64,000 nucleotides of DNA, taken from assembly GCA_963920705.1 (NCBI GenBank), contig OY987239.1, forward strand, positions 11,574,004-11,638,003, read 5' to 3'. The notes under the pieces are model-generated. The model searched no databases and was not told the origin of the DNA. It was given only the letters and a program-made list of their open reading frames with translations. Numbering within the stretch: the first letter of the stretch is position 1; each line of letters opens with the position of its first letter. The translations under genes and the position numbers were made by a program. Positions 22,154-33,964 of this stretch are shown piece by piece. The DNA comes from Odiellus spinosus (Eukaryota; Arthropoda; Arachnida; Opiliones; Phalangiidae).

Positions 22154-22289
22154 GCAAGGGGAATTTGCGTAATGGAAAGACTGATAGGGACTTATATTAT
22201 ACAAAGCATTAAAGGGACTATCTGCAGTTTTAAAATATCCTTTAAATTCGCCTTTTTTGTTAGCTTAGCAGACGATGTGGTACATAACA

Positions 22290-22375
22290 GATTGTACAGT
22301 CAAAGCTAAGCTGAGTGTTGAAGGGAAGATCATTTTAAAGGGGCAAATTTCAGAGCAGATAAGGCCTTTAAACAT
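22290..22375 (+). repeat. Dispersed repeat K, copy 1
   Basis: ACAGTCAAAGCTA, followed by AATTTCAGAGCAGATAAGGC and CTTTAAA, recurs at about 54950-55015. No ends are defined. Confidence 0.55.
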
Positions 22376-22760
22376 CGAAACTTTCCTTAGACGCTAAAAC
22401 ACGAATACAATAGGAAAAATAATTATACAAATAAATATTACATCAGGCAATGGAACTTTACTTCATCTGATCAAAAAACAAGGTACTTAGGAAATTAAAC
22501 AAAGTGTATTGACACCCTAAACCTTTTTATACATCTTTTTTTTTCTCTCGTTGTAATTATTAAAAAAAAATGCCCGTAAAAATACGCGATTGTTTGGTAT
22601 GATGACCACTAATTATCACAGGTTACGCACCGAAGGGACACAAAACCATTCATAACTAAATTCGTAAGACAAGGAATGTAAAAGATAATAATTATTACTT
22701 TTTTGTTTTTCGGAGATCGGTCTTCTTAGGCTCGAGACTAAATTGCCAAAATGCACTCCT

Positions 22761-22766
22761 TTTATT
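22761..22766 (-). promoter_or_regulatory. Putative poly(A) signal of the GH31-like gene
   Basis: AATAAA on the minus strand about 105 nt past the stop codon at 22871-22873. Confidence 0.5.
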
Positions 22767-22870
22767 ATTTAGTTCTTCTAGAATTATAATAGCGAATGGA
22801 CATTGTCTGGACTAGTCCTTAAACGAGATATTTAATTTTAAATACATTAAATCCTACCTAGTATTAAATT

Positions 22871-25368
22871 TTAGTCTCCTTTGAGTTTGGGGTCATCTGT
22901 TCTTATAAAATAAGCTACCTTTTCTAAAGGTACAGAATAATTATGGTGCCAACGCCCACCGCGCCAAGTTGTCGCTTGATTCTCGTCTTTCCAGAACCCA
23001 TGCGGTAAATAAACTTCGCGGTTGCGTTTACCAGGTTCAGTTACCGGTGCCACGATTATTTCGTCACCAATGGCGAATTGGTTCTCCAGTCCGTAAGTAG
23101 CTGGATCGTTGGGAGCCAACCACCATAAAGGTCTAACGATTGGAGCCCCAGTAGCGAGGAACTCGCGCAAACACCTTTGTATGACGGGAAAGACTTTCTT
23201 CTTTCGAGTCGTCAAGAGCACTTTGGCCACTTTAATCCCGTCTAAACCGTAATCCGCTGGAGGGACGGAAAATTGAACGACGGGTAAAAAAACGACCATT
23301 TGAAGCCATCGAAGATATAACTCGTTATCCGGAATTGTCCGATTTCCCGGTTGTTCAAAATCTGGGTTTTCCCCCGGTAGCTCGTCGCCCCCGACCGAAC
23401 CGGGGTTGACTAAAGGATAGCCCAAGAGGCCAAGGTTCAAAACAGTTGGAATTACCGATTGCAAACCGCGCGATGAATTCCACGTTGATTGGCGCGGTGC
23501 CAAACGAACGAAAGATAACTTATTCTGCGATTTGAACCCAAACGAGAGTCCAGTCATAGTTCCGACGTCAGCGGCAGTGTCGGCGTAATGATGGAGAAAT
23601 TCGTCTGGATTGACCGAAGAGTGGTTGAAATGGTACGATTGTGGCAAAAATGACGATTGTCCTCCAAGAAAAAAGAATCCGTCGATTTGATATTTTGTTT
23701 TCAAGTCTTTCAATCGGTTGACGAACCATTCCGAAGATGCGTTTTTGGTCAAGTCGATAATGGAGCAGATGGAATTGGATTCCGGCCAACGTGTTAACAA
23801 GGGCACTCGCAACTGAGAGTCCGAAACGAGATAGTTACCGGTCGTCGCGTTTGCGAATATTTCCGAATCGAGGCAAATGTAGGGGTGCACAGTCATGAGG
23901 ATTTTGAAACCTTTGTTCCGTAATACTTGAAGGATATTTTCGGGGTTTGGAATATTGGCCGATTTAAATTCCAAATCTCCCAGTTTATTTTGCCAACTCT
24001 CGTCGAAGAAGATGAAACCCGGATCGTCAAATCCATGTTGTATGATATGATGAGAAAAGTTCTTAAGCGCTTCTTGCGTCATATGATTGCGCAATTTAGG
24101 ATAAGTTGACCAGAGAGGCGCTTGCATGAATTCGGTGGTGCTCAGATTACTAGGAAGAACGGCAAACTGCTTCATCATAGATACGTGCACGGCTTTGGCG
24201 TTAGGACCCGTGCAGATTGTGTACTCCAATGTTGGCAGGGAACTTCTAGACGGCGATTTGTAGGGGAATTCGTCAAAATGCGACTCGAAACATAAATGAT
24301 CGTCTCCCGTTGCATTCAGGCTGACAAATAGAGGGACGTAGGACTCCACTCTGATCCCAATACCGGAAGACGAGAGCCAATACCTCTCCAATATACCGCC
24401 AAAATCGGATTTGTTCAAATCACCTGTAACCATCGCTTGCATTTTCATCTTGGTATTCCTAAAGGGCCAGGAAGAGTGGCGCAACTCCCCCATTCCGTAC
24501 CAATGGGCACCGCGCAAATTGAAACAATCTTTTAAGACGGTTCCCTTTTCGAGACTCTCCCAATGGACAGTGTAACAGCTTACGTTGGTCTCGTGCGCCA
24601 CGTTAATTTGGAGTCTAGCTCGATATTTCCATTCCATGCAAATGTTGGGACCCGCGGTTCGTCTAAGACTTTGGCAATCGTAGGGAGATAGTTCCGGCGG
24701 AATGTGTAGACCGACGGTGCCCTTCATCAAGTCATTGCCGTCGTCACGAAGAAAATTTAGGATTCGACGCGTTTCCAGGAATTTAATTTTGTCTCCTATT
24801 GTCAGTTGAAGCATTTGCTTCTGATACAGGTACCACGTAAAAGTCACCGTCGAGACGATAAAGCAAAAGAGAAGAACCAACACAAAGCGGAAGCGAAATT
24901 CTGGTGTACGGCTTAATTGCACCACAGAGTTGACTTTGGCAGCCTGCAAAAGAGAATATTCGTGTTAAATGTGGGTGATCTTAAACGAAATTAAGACGAA
25001 TTTTACCCCAGTTTGTATATTTTTCCTTATTTTGGTCGAAGTGCTTGGTTTGGGTCTTTGAGGCGGCGTCCAAGTGGAATCTTCTAGAGTTAACTTCAGA
25101 GCCGGTTTAACCTTCCTGGTCGTGGACGGAGTGCTCTTTGGGGAATCGTGTGGTGTCGTATTGCGGGAAGACTGGAGGCTCGTTGCCGATGGAAAGGATG
25201 ACAAACTGCCATCAGGATTCAGCGGATATGGTGGTGTGGTCTGATCAGGACCGATCTCGTCCAGTTGTGAAGAGGTATCGCCTTGCCGCTGCCTCGTTTT
25301 GTGGCTGGCTGCGGCTAACGCGATCAAGTCCTCCGTGCTGGCGTTTGAACGCATCTCCATCTTCTTCT
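22871..25368 (-). CDS. Type II membrane GH31 family protein, MYORG-like, predicted catalytically dead
   Basis: Coding exons are 25007-25368 and 22871-24943 (minus). The internal ATG at 25360 gives 808 aa. The first about 137 residues are Ser/Thr/Pro-rich and probably cytoplasmic. One membrane helix (about 138-158, RFVLVLLFCFIVSTVTF) follows with no cleavable signal, giving a type II topology. The rest is a GH31 barrel with the family landmarks FDESWQNKLGDLEF, KGFKILMTVHPYI, IDGFFFLGGQ, GYPLVNPGSVGGD and RWLQMVVFLPVVQFSVPP. Its closest family is myogenesis-regulating glycosidase. The nucleophile position (FKFDAGE in active relatives) reads FFFLGGQ, with Leu at residue about 544. The acid/base position (PDMVGG-like) reads PGSVGG, with Gly at about 633. 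The acceptor at 25369-25370 gives AG|AG AAG AAG ATG, so an upstream phase-1 exon would extend the frame. Confidence 0.88.
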
Positions 25369-25599
25369 CTGAAGATTAAAAACAAAAATTAAAATTCAAT
25401 ACAAAGTGGTACAAAAGGCTTAGAAAATTACTTTTGTAATTACCAAGAACCCGTTTATTTATTCTTATCATGAATAATTCATCGCCTACCCTAGAAAAAG
25501 TACCCTTTTCCCAGAGCCCGGTAGTAAAAAAGTAGTAGGCTTATGTCCTGACCTTTTCTCTGACATATTACCCCTCCCCCTCACAAAAAGAGTAGACAG

Positions 25600-25840
25600 C
25601 AGGGACGGAAATAAGAAATTTTTCTTATTGGGCAAATGTCCAGTAACCCCCCTTAAAAATTCAAAAGTTATCGGACATTTAACAAAATTACCGGCCAATG
25701 CTACATTTCTTGTATTGAAAAGTACTTTTTTTTTTATCGGACATTTGTCCAGTGACCCCCCTCTTAAAAATAAAAAGTTATAGGACATTTGGAAAATTTA
25801 TCGGACAATGACCAGTGACTTGTGCTTATTTCCGTCCCTG
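25600..25840. mobile_element. MITE with CAGGGACGGAAATAAG ends
   Basis: The ends CAGGGACGGAAATAAG and CTTATTTCCGTCCCTG are inverted. The 241-bp interior repeats TCGGACATTTGTCCAGTGAC-like words. TAGACAG precedes the left end (25593-25599) and recurs three bases after the right end (25844-25850). GGGACGGAAATAAG also occurs alone at about 20495. Confidence 0.8.
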
Positions 25841-25883
25841 TAGTAGACAGCTTTTTGTGGAAATTTTCAACTTGAAATCAGGC

Positions 25884-26175
25884 CAAGGAGGATCAGAGAA
25901 GGAGAGGAAATGAGGGGCTGCGTTGAGTTAGAGAGAGAAGAGCCAACCTCCCGCTCGGGTGGAAAGGGGGGATAGGAAATTCTCGAGGTAAACTGTTGTC
26001 ACGTGGTCGCTAGCTAGCGCGTCTCATAAAGGATTCGTTTTACCCACGCGACAACAATTTACCACGAAGCATCTCTACCCCCGTCTGTCCCCCGTTCTCC
26101 CAGAGTGGGAGTTTAGGCCGACGCAGTAGGAGCCGCGCCGTCCCCACATTTCCTCTCCTTCTCTGATCCTCCTTG
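25884..26175 (+). mobile_element. MITE family 1, copy 3
   Basis: Same orientation as the copy at 4184, with an 11-bp internal expansion near the CCCCCGT tract (292 bp in all). Perfect 7-bp duplication ATCAGGC at 25877-25883 and 26176-26182. Confidence 0.93.
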
Positions 26176-27276
26176 ATCAGGCGGAGGTCGCGCTCTGTAA
26201 TCTTTTAAATCTATCAAGTTTTGTCACGTGTGATAATTAATGCATGAGTTTCGATAAGCAAATCTCTCATCGACAGAAGGATAAATTGGTTAAACTAAGG
26301 TAGGACAGTTTAAATCAATTCATGCAGGCACGTCAATTTTTAACAAAAATCTAAACAATTTTACATAGCATACCGCCTTGGGTATGCATTTGTCTAGGGT
26401 TAAATTAAATTAAACCTCTAATGTTTATAATATTTTAAGTCCTCATATCCCTTGAATACAATGAATGCAAACGGACATCCCATTAATTAAAGATAATTAT
26501 GTACTAATTAGGGCCTGAGGAATTGAGAAATAATAGAAAATATTTAACAACCACATATTTTCGTGACTTGTTCGGCAAATAAATATTAGGCTTATTTCAA
26601 GTTTATTCACGAAAGTTAAGTTAACAATTACTAGAAAATAATTAACTTAGTAAGAGATAAGTGAGAAATGAAAAACCCTTTAAGAGCTAATTTAAATTAA
26701 ATTTTACGGATAAGGTAGATAAAAAATACTTGGAAAAAATTTTAAAAAGTAATTTTTGGCGCTAATCCAAAAAAGGTGCAAAATAATTTTACATTATTAA
26801 ACGCTGATGGAAAGTTTCCGATAAACATGCATGGATAGGATGCAGCACACATGACTCATTCTGTGTGCCTGCCTATAGTTTTTGGCGAATATTTCTTGAT
26901 TATTGTAGTATCAAGGCTTTTATTCAAGATTTCAAATTTATATATTTCGCATTTTAAATTAAACTAAAGCTTGAATCGCAGCTAAATCCAAAAGCTAATC
27001 TAGTTCTTAAAACTCAATAAAAAATATATTTTTAGTATATTTAAAACAAGTTTTCTACCCTTAAAATTTCACTTAAAAATGCTTAACTGGTATGAGAAAT
27101 ATTTGGCTTAATTAATTGTAGAACCTACAGGACCCCGTGACCACTCTAGGAGTCATATTTTTGAAGGGAAATGACGTCAAATAGGGGTTGGTTGACACCC
27201 TACCAATAAATTATCCCGGCAACAAGCACTTTTTTTTTGCTTAATTCGAATATTTCAAATTTTCCTCAAAACTTAC

Positions 27277-29401
27277 TACGTTGTAGGACTTTCAGTAAAG
27301 ACTGTTCGCTGTGTCTTTTTTTAACGGGATTTTTTTGATGGGCAGGCTGAGGTTGGGACATGGTTCTAGCCCTTATTTCAACATCTTGCTCAAATTCATC
27401 TTGCGCGGTTATCTCCTCAACTTCATGTATAGAGCCATGTCCAATTTCACCTGGATTCCTTTGAATTGTAGACTGTGGTTGGGAATCTTTCTCAGATTCA
27501 TCATGCGGGGCTACCTCTGCAACTGAATGCACATCTGGAGTTTTATACGAAGTGCTATGTCCAATTTCAACTGGGTTCCTTTGAAGTTCAAACTGTGGTT
27601 GTGACATCGTTCTAGCCCTCATTCCAAGATCTTTTTCAAATTCATCATGAGGGCTTATCTCCGCAACTGAATGAACAGCTGGATTTTTATCCAAGGTACT
27701 GCGATGCACCATTTCAATTTGCTTCCTTTGAAGAGCAGATTGTGGTTGTGACCTGGTTCTAGCCCTCATTCCAAGATCTTTTTCAAATTCATCATGAGGG
27801 CTTATCTCAGCAACTGAATCAACAGCAGAATTTTTATCCAAGGTACTGCGATGCACCATTTCAATTTGCTTCCTTTGAAGAGCAGACTGTGGTTGTGACC
27901 TGGTTCTAGCCCTCATTCCAATCTCTTTCTCAAATTCATCATGAGGGCTTATCTCAGCAACTGAATGAACAGCTGGTGTTTTAAACGAAGTGCTATGTCG
28001 AATTGCAACTGGGTCCCTTTGAACGAAAAACTGTGGTTGGGACCTTGTCCTAGCCATCATTCCATGATCTTTCTCAGATTCATCATGCGGGGTTGTCTCC
28101 GGAACTGAATGAAAATACAAATTTTTATCCAAAGTACTGCGATGTCCAATTTCAACTGGGCTCCTTTGAAGAGCAGACTGTGGTTGGGACCTTGTCCTAG
28201 CCATCATTCCAACAAATTTCTCAGATTCATCATGCGGGGTTGTCTCCGGAACTGAATGAAAATCCAAATTTTTATCCAAAGTACTGCGATGTCCAATTTC
28301 AACTGGGCTCCTTTGAAGTGCAGACTGTGGTTGTGACCTGGTTCTAGCCCTTATTCCATGATCTTTCTCAGATTCATCACGAGGGCTTATTTCCGCAACT
28401 GAATGAACATCTAAATTTTTACCCAAAGTATTGCGATGTCCAATTTCAACTGCGCTCCTTTGAAGTGCAGACTGTGGTTGTGACGTGGTTCTAGCCCTTG
28501 TTCCAACCTCTTTCTCAGATTCATCATGCGGGCTTATTTCCGCAACTGAATGAACATCTAAATTTTTTTCCAAAGTACTGCGATGTCCAATTTCAACTGG
28601 GCTCCTTTGAAGTGCAGACTGTGGTTGTGACCTGGTTCTAGCCCTTATTCCATGATCTTTCTCAGATTCATCACGAGGGCTTATTTCCGCAACTGAATGA
28701 ACATCTAAATTTTTACCCAAAGTATTGCGATGTCCAATTTCAACTGGGCTCCTTTGAAGAGCAGACTGTGGTTGTGACCTCGATCTAGCCCTTAATCCAA
28801 CCTCTTTCTCAGATTCATCTTGCGGGCTTATTTCCGGAACTGAATGAAAATACAAATTTTTATCCAAAGTACTGCGATGTCCAATTTCAACTGGGCTCCT
28901 TTGAAGTGCAGACTGTGGTTGTGACCTGGTTCTAGCCCTTATTCCATGATCTTTCTCAGATTCATCATGCGGGGTTGTCTCCGGAACTGAATGAAAATCC
29001 AAATTTTTATCCAAAGTACTGCGATGTCCAATTTCAACTGGGTTCCTTTGAAGAGCAGACTGTGGTTGTGACCTCGATCTAGCCCTTATTCCATGATCTT
29101 TCTCAGATTCATCATGCGGGCTTATCTCCGCAACCGAATGAACATCTAAATTTTTATCCAAAGCACTTCGATGTCCAATTTCAACTGGCTTCCTTTGAAG
29201 AGCAGACTGTGGTTGTGACCTCGATCTAGCCCTTATTCCAAGATCTCTCTCAAATTCATCATGCGATTTTATTTCCGCAACTTCACACAAACTACGATGT
29301 TCCACTTTATCTGTTGTTTTAACCTTACACTTTGTTTCTGTATTTGTAATGCCAGTTACGACACCATCTTCTTCGGAGAAATCGGCTCCCAAGTTATCCA
29401 T
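27277..29401 (-). CDS. Repeat-coding exon, candidate alternative first exon of the GH31-like gene
   Basis: This open exon starts at the ATG at 29401 (MDNLGADFSEEDG) and stays open for 708 codons. It then meets a perfect donor (A|GTAAGT) at 27276-27277 in phase 1. Read through the donor it would stop at 27266. It codes about 14 imperfect copies of a 49-residue unit (147 bp). The core motifs are SVAEISPHDESEKD, RARTRSQPQSALQR and PVEIGHRSTLDKN. Copies differ by substitutions and the last ones are shortened. No signal peptide, membrane helix or known domain is seen; composition is charged and probably disordered. Phase 1 fits the acceptor at 25369 exactly, so I propose it as an alternative cytoplasmic tail. 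It could instead be a stand-alone gene. Confidence 0.6.
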
Positions 29402-30209
29402 TATTTCACGACGTAGTATTAAGCGTATATCATATGGACAACCTTTGGAGCTCGCTCGCTAACCGAATGAAAGTTAATTTACGTTGAAAACCTTTCATAT
29501 ATTCGAAGAATTATGTGACGCAATGAGTATTGTTCGCACATCCGTGTAAAGTTAAAAAAAATTAATTCTAAGACGCACTCAAGACTCAATAAACGAAAGA
29601 ATTTCATTTTTCTTTCTTTTCTTAACAATTTGGCGCGATCGTCAGCGAATTTACAAACGATACAAGCTTCAGTTTTTCTTATTTTTTCGATGGCGCCTTA
29701 TTTTTTGCTCTGTCCAAACATCTTGTGGCTGATTCTCGTCCGTATAGGTTTAACCCATCTTTGAATATAATTTTAAGGCAAGGCCATTTCCTTTAGAAGG
29801 TCAACCATGCATATATTTTTTCCTGCAATTTTTACAGCTACCCGGTTACGCTTAAATTTGAACCTCAAAGGTCAAAATTTTTATATTCTTTTGTTTTAAA
29901 ATTTAAAAGGAATACTAGACTCTAAAAACAAATTATTTTTACAAGATTTTAGACTGTTTAAATTAACATTATGAAAACTGAAAGTTTTTTCGGTAATTAG
30001 CAATTATCAAAGATGCGAACTGGACTCTTATAAGTCCAATATTTCTGTAAATAGATTATCCTAGTACAAAAGAATTTTGTACCGAATCTTGGTGTTGAAA
30101 CTCGCCATTTTGGGCCCTGTTGTAGCCGTAATTTAGTGATAAATTGGCCACTTGGGGCGCTGTTGTAGCGGAAATTTATTGGTAATTGGTAATTTGTCAT
30201 TTCGGGTGC

Positions 30210-30730
30210 TGTTCTAGCGGTAATTTGCCATTTTGGGCGGTGTTCTAGCTGTAATTTTCCATTTTGGGCGGTGTTCTAGCTGTAATTTTCCATTTTGGGC
30301 GCTGTTCTAGCTGTAATTTGCCATTTTGGGCGCTGTTCTAGCTGTAATTTGCCATTTAGGGCGCTGTTCTAGCTGTAATTTGCCATTTAGGGCGGTGTTC
30401 TAGCTGTAATTTGACATTTTGGGCGCTGTTCTAGCTGTAATTTGCCATTTTGGGCGCTGTTCTAGCTGTAATTTCCCATTTTGGGCGCTGTTCTAGCTGT
30501 AATTTCCCATTTTGGGCGGTGTTCTAGCTGTAATTTGCCATTTAGGGCGGTGTTCTAGCTGTAATTTGCCATTTTGGGCGCTGTTCTAGCTGTAATTTGC
30601 CATTTAGGGCGCTGTTCTAGCTGTAATTTGCCATTTAGGGCGCTGTTCTAGCTGTAATTTGACATTTTGGGCGCTGTTCGAGCGGTAATTTGCCATTTTG
30701 GGTGCTGTTCTAGCTGTAATTTGCCATTGT
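30210..30730 (+). repeat. 31-bp minisatellite, about 17 units
   Basis: The unit is CTGTTCTAGCTGTAATTTGC plus CATTTTGGGCG. Variants alternate GCGCTG with GCGGTG and TTTTGGG with TTTAGGG. Degenerate units continue on both sides to about 30100 and 30790. Confidence 0.93.
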
Positions 30731-31063
30731 ATCGGTAATTTGGGGTTAACTATGCCCATTTTAACGCTGTTGTATCGGTAATTTAGTGTTAAATTACCCA
30801 TTCTGAAGCTAAAGGTTATGCCCCTACCCAAGTTAACGAACCCTGGGTTGAAAAAGGCGCGTAATTTCACAGAAGACAAGATTTGAAATACTGTTTCCTG
30901 GTTTGGCTTCTTGCCGACGTTAAAAATTAATTTCTTACTTTAAATTGATACGCTGCCAAAGCAACTATTGATAATTTAGATAGATATTTCAGTAGGAATC
31001 TTAAGAATCCTGTTGTTAAATTTGCAAAACATATTTTTAAAGCTGTTTATTTATTAATATCAC

Positions 31064-31401
31064 CAGAAGCCGATGAAACCCTCCTTTGAAGTCTATTACT
31101 CCCGGGTCTTGTCTACCCCTCTCTGTATGGGTTAATTTCAAAAAGCGCGATTCGTACGCCTCCAAATGGTAGATATTTTCGGAGCGGGAGTTCGTCCACC
31201 GAATATCTCTAGCAGCCTCGGAGTTCGTCAGAAAAACGTCGTCGTTTGTGGAGGGAGAGAATTTCCAATTTTCCGTAGACAGGGGGGTATGAAGTAGGAC
31301 CCCTCCGATCTCGTAAAATTGTGAATTTTACCCATACAGAGAGGAGCGCTATATGGAACATTAGAGTAGTAGACTTCAAAGGAGGGTTTCATCTACTTCT
31401 G
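31064..31401 (+). mobile_element. MITE family 2, copy B
   Basis: 338 bp; perfect 7-bp duplication ATATCAC at 31057-31063 and 31402-31408. Non-coding and close in sequence to the copies at 44599 and 51999. Confidence 0.93.
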
Positions 31402-31992
31402 ATATCACCGAAGTAGTATTGTTGAAGTTGAGGTTTTTATTAATTAAGGTTAGACACCTTTTCAATCAAATGTCATTGACATCGATTGATTTTTATTAAT
31501 CAAAGACGTTTATTATTTCAATTGAAACCTTTCTTAGCTGTCTTGTAGTTGACAGATTCTTGTCGTGTTTAGACAGAAAATACTATTCAATTTCCATTTG
31601 TAGCTCATGCAAAATCCGTGACAGTCTCACTTCAAAAATCATTTTATAATTTATAGAGCATTTCGCAAGCTTTAACTTTACATCACTTTGGTTTTTATCT
31701 GTTATAACTCTATCAATTTAGAATGATGGCACGTGTGACGTCAAATATGTCGTCCAAGCTCGTGTTACATCGATCATATCACGAAATTCTTTAATAGAAC
31801 ATAACTACAATAGAGGCCCCGAAAATCGTTGCCAATTTCCCTAAGAGGGGTGCCTCTTAGATTCAAAATAAAAGTTGAATAAATTAAAGTTTCTCAAATG
31901 TTTTTTCAAAGGGAGGGTGAAAGAAAAAAAAAAAAACAAAACCGCTTAATCCACCCGTACAAGCATTAAACTAGAAATAAATTTGAAACCGA

Positions 31993-33042
31993 AAAATAGG
32001 CTTAGCTGGATTCATGGAGATCAGCTGAATTTATACTAATTGAAGGGTCAGAGGTCAATCGAATGTTATTGTAAGTCTCACCTTCAGATCTCGCCTTAAC
32101 TACGGGCCTTTTCTCATTGACCTATGACCCCTTAGCTTAGCTATGAATCCAGCGGCTTAGTACCATTGGATCGAAATTCATTTGATCGACACAGGGTCCA
32201 TTAGATCGAAATTCAATGGATCGACATGCAGAACCAAATGATCGACACTTAAAAAAAGAAGACTCAAATGATCGACAGTTAAAAAAGATTGAGTGGAATA
32301 GATATGAAGTACCTTTGGATCGACATGCAGAACCAAATGATCGACACTTACAAAAAGAAGATTCAAATGATCGACAGTTAAAAAAGATTGAGTGGAATAG
32401 ATATGAAGTACCTTTGGATCGACATGCAGAACCAAATGATCGAAAATATCAAATAAAATTCAAAAAGACTTGATACTGCATAGATTTAAAAATCGATTAG
32501 TTAATTTAAAACCTATCGATTTTTAAATCCATGCAATATTAAGTATTTTTAAAATTAATTTAATAACATTAACCTAACCTAACCTAACCTAACCCTACAA
32601 AACGCAATAATTTTATATATTAACCAAATAATTTCGATTATTTAACACACCATTTTCACGATGAGGATTCAAACTCAGTATCTTTTTACAATCCATGCTG
32701 GCTACCCTTTCGGGCAACGGGTCACGGCATCTCAATTAAAACGGGAGAGACTGTCGATCAAATAAATTTCGATCAAATGGGGCTATTCCGTCGATCAAAT
32801 AAGACACACTGTCGATCAGATAAATTTCGATCCAATGGACCCTTTGTCGATCGAATGAATTTCTATCTATTGGTAAAAAACGAGAGAGACTGTCGATCAA
32901 ATAAATTTCGATCAAATGGGGCTATTCCGTCGATCAAATGAGACACACTGTCGATCAGATAAATTTCGATCCAATGGACCCTTTGTCGATCGGATGAATT
33001 TCTATCTATTGGTAATATCCCGAATCCAGCTAAGCCTATTTT
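31993..33042. mobile_element. AAAATAGGCTTAGCTGG-ended element (family I) split by an insertion
   Basis: The left end AAAATAGGCTTAGCTGGATT and right end CCAGCTAAGCCTATTTT belong to a palindromic element also found at 37259-37445 and about 45567-45720. Here a second element interrupts it at 32153-33021. Confidence 0.75.
32153..33021. mobile_element. GATCGA-rich element nested in family I, with an interstitial TTAGG run
   Basis: GAATCCAG flanks it on both sides (32145-32152 and 33022-33029), an 8-bp target duplication. The ends form an inverted repeat (TACCATTGGATCGAAATTCA against its near-complement at the right). Inside are 2.5 copies of a 108-bp unit (32216-32445), a duplicated 118-bp block (32750-33010) and (CCTAA)5 at 32572-32596. 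Confidence 0.75.
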
Positions 33043-33964
33043 GATGTTGAATTAGGCCTATTTAAACGATAAGGACTCGATAAAAAAAACACCTGTTAAA
33101 GGTTGCATTCTGCCTTTTACGTTTTTTCACGATTGGCGACTATAATCGCTTTTTAACGATCATGAGAATCATAAACAGGGTCACTTATAAGGAAACCTTT
33201 CTCGTAAAAATCAGTAAAGGTAGTATAATGTATATTATTTTAATATTTAATTATATTTGTGCAATAGTCCAGTAAATCTATATTTTATAACAAAACTACG
33301 AACTTTGCTTTAAAGTAATATATTTGGCATTGTATCAAATCTCGTTTTGAGTCCCCCTCATAAACCGGAAGTTATAAATATTCCCTTGTGATGTCATGCA
33401 CGCGTGAAACACGCGAACACTTCGTACTACTTCCTGGCTACTGTCAAATCAATTGTGAAAGTGTTTAACTGTTGGGAAATTGCAAAAACTCTTGTTTATA
33501 TCTCTAAATCGATATTGAGTCATATTTTCAGAAATATCGTTAAACGAATTAAAATTTATATACATATGTCATAGATAGGATTTTCCCGTTATTCAATGAT
33601 GCTATTGCATGACCTGACGTCTAGAAATTGCCTAAAAAATTCCATTTCGGGTTAAAATTGCATTTAAACTGAAATATTTCCGTTATTGGAAAAGATTGCA
33701 ACTTTGTTTTTCATATATTTGATTCGAAATCGCGAAAATTTAGATTGGAAGCCATTGTTTTAGGTTATTCATATTTTTTCAGATTTTTTATTTTACGATA
33801 TTTTATATTGTCGATTACTCGTATTCAAACGTATAACGAAGGATAAGAAAATTCGCGTTTCCAGAATTAGTCTAAAATATAAGAAAAAATTTCAAAATTG
33901 ACTTTTAATTCGAAGAATATAAATAAAACGACGAAACTAAGTTTTTAAATCATCTTTTTATTCG

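Larger units (their letters stand above)
25400..27276. other. Intron sequence of the GH31-like gene
   Basis: This lies between the common acceptor and the nearest alternative first exon. Two MITEs are listed separately. The rest is AT-rich with no exon recognised. Confidence 0.5.

Noticed and set aside
25486-25788. 100-codon minus-strand open frame
   Set aside because: Falls in the CAGGGACGG inverted-repeat element, and its repeated words explain the frame.
32572-32596. True telomere end
   Set aside because: Only five CCTAA units, inside a nested transposon with sequence on both sides.
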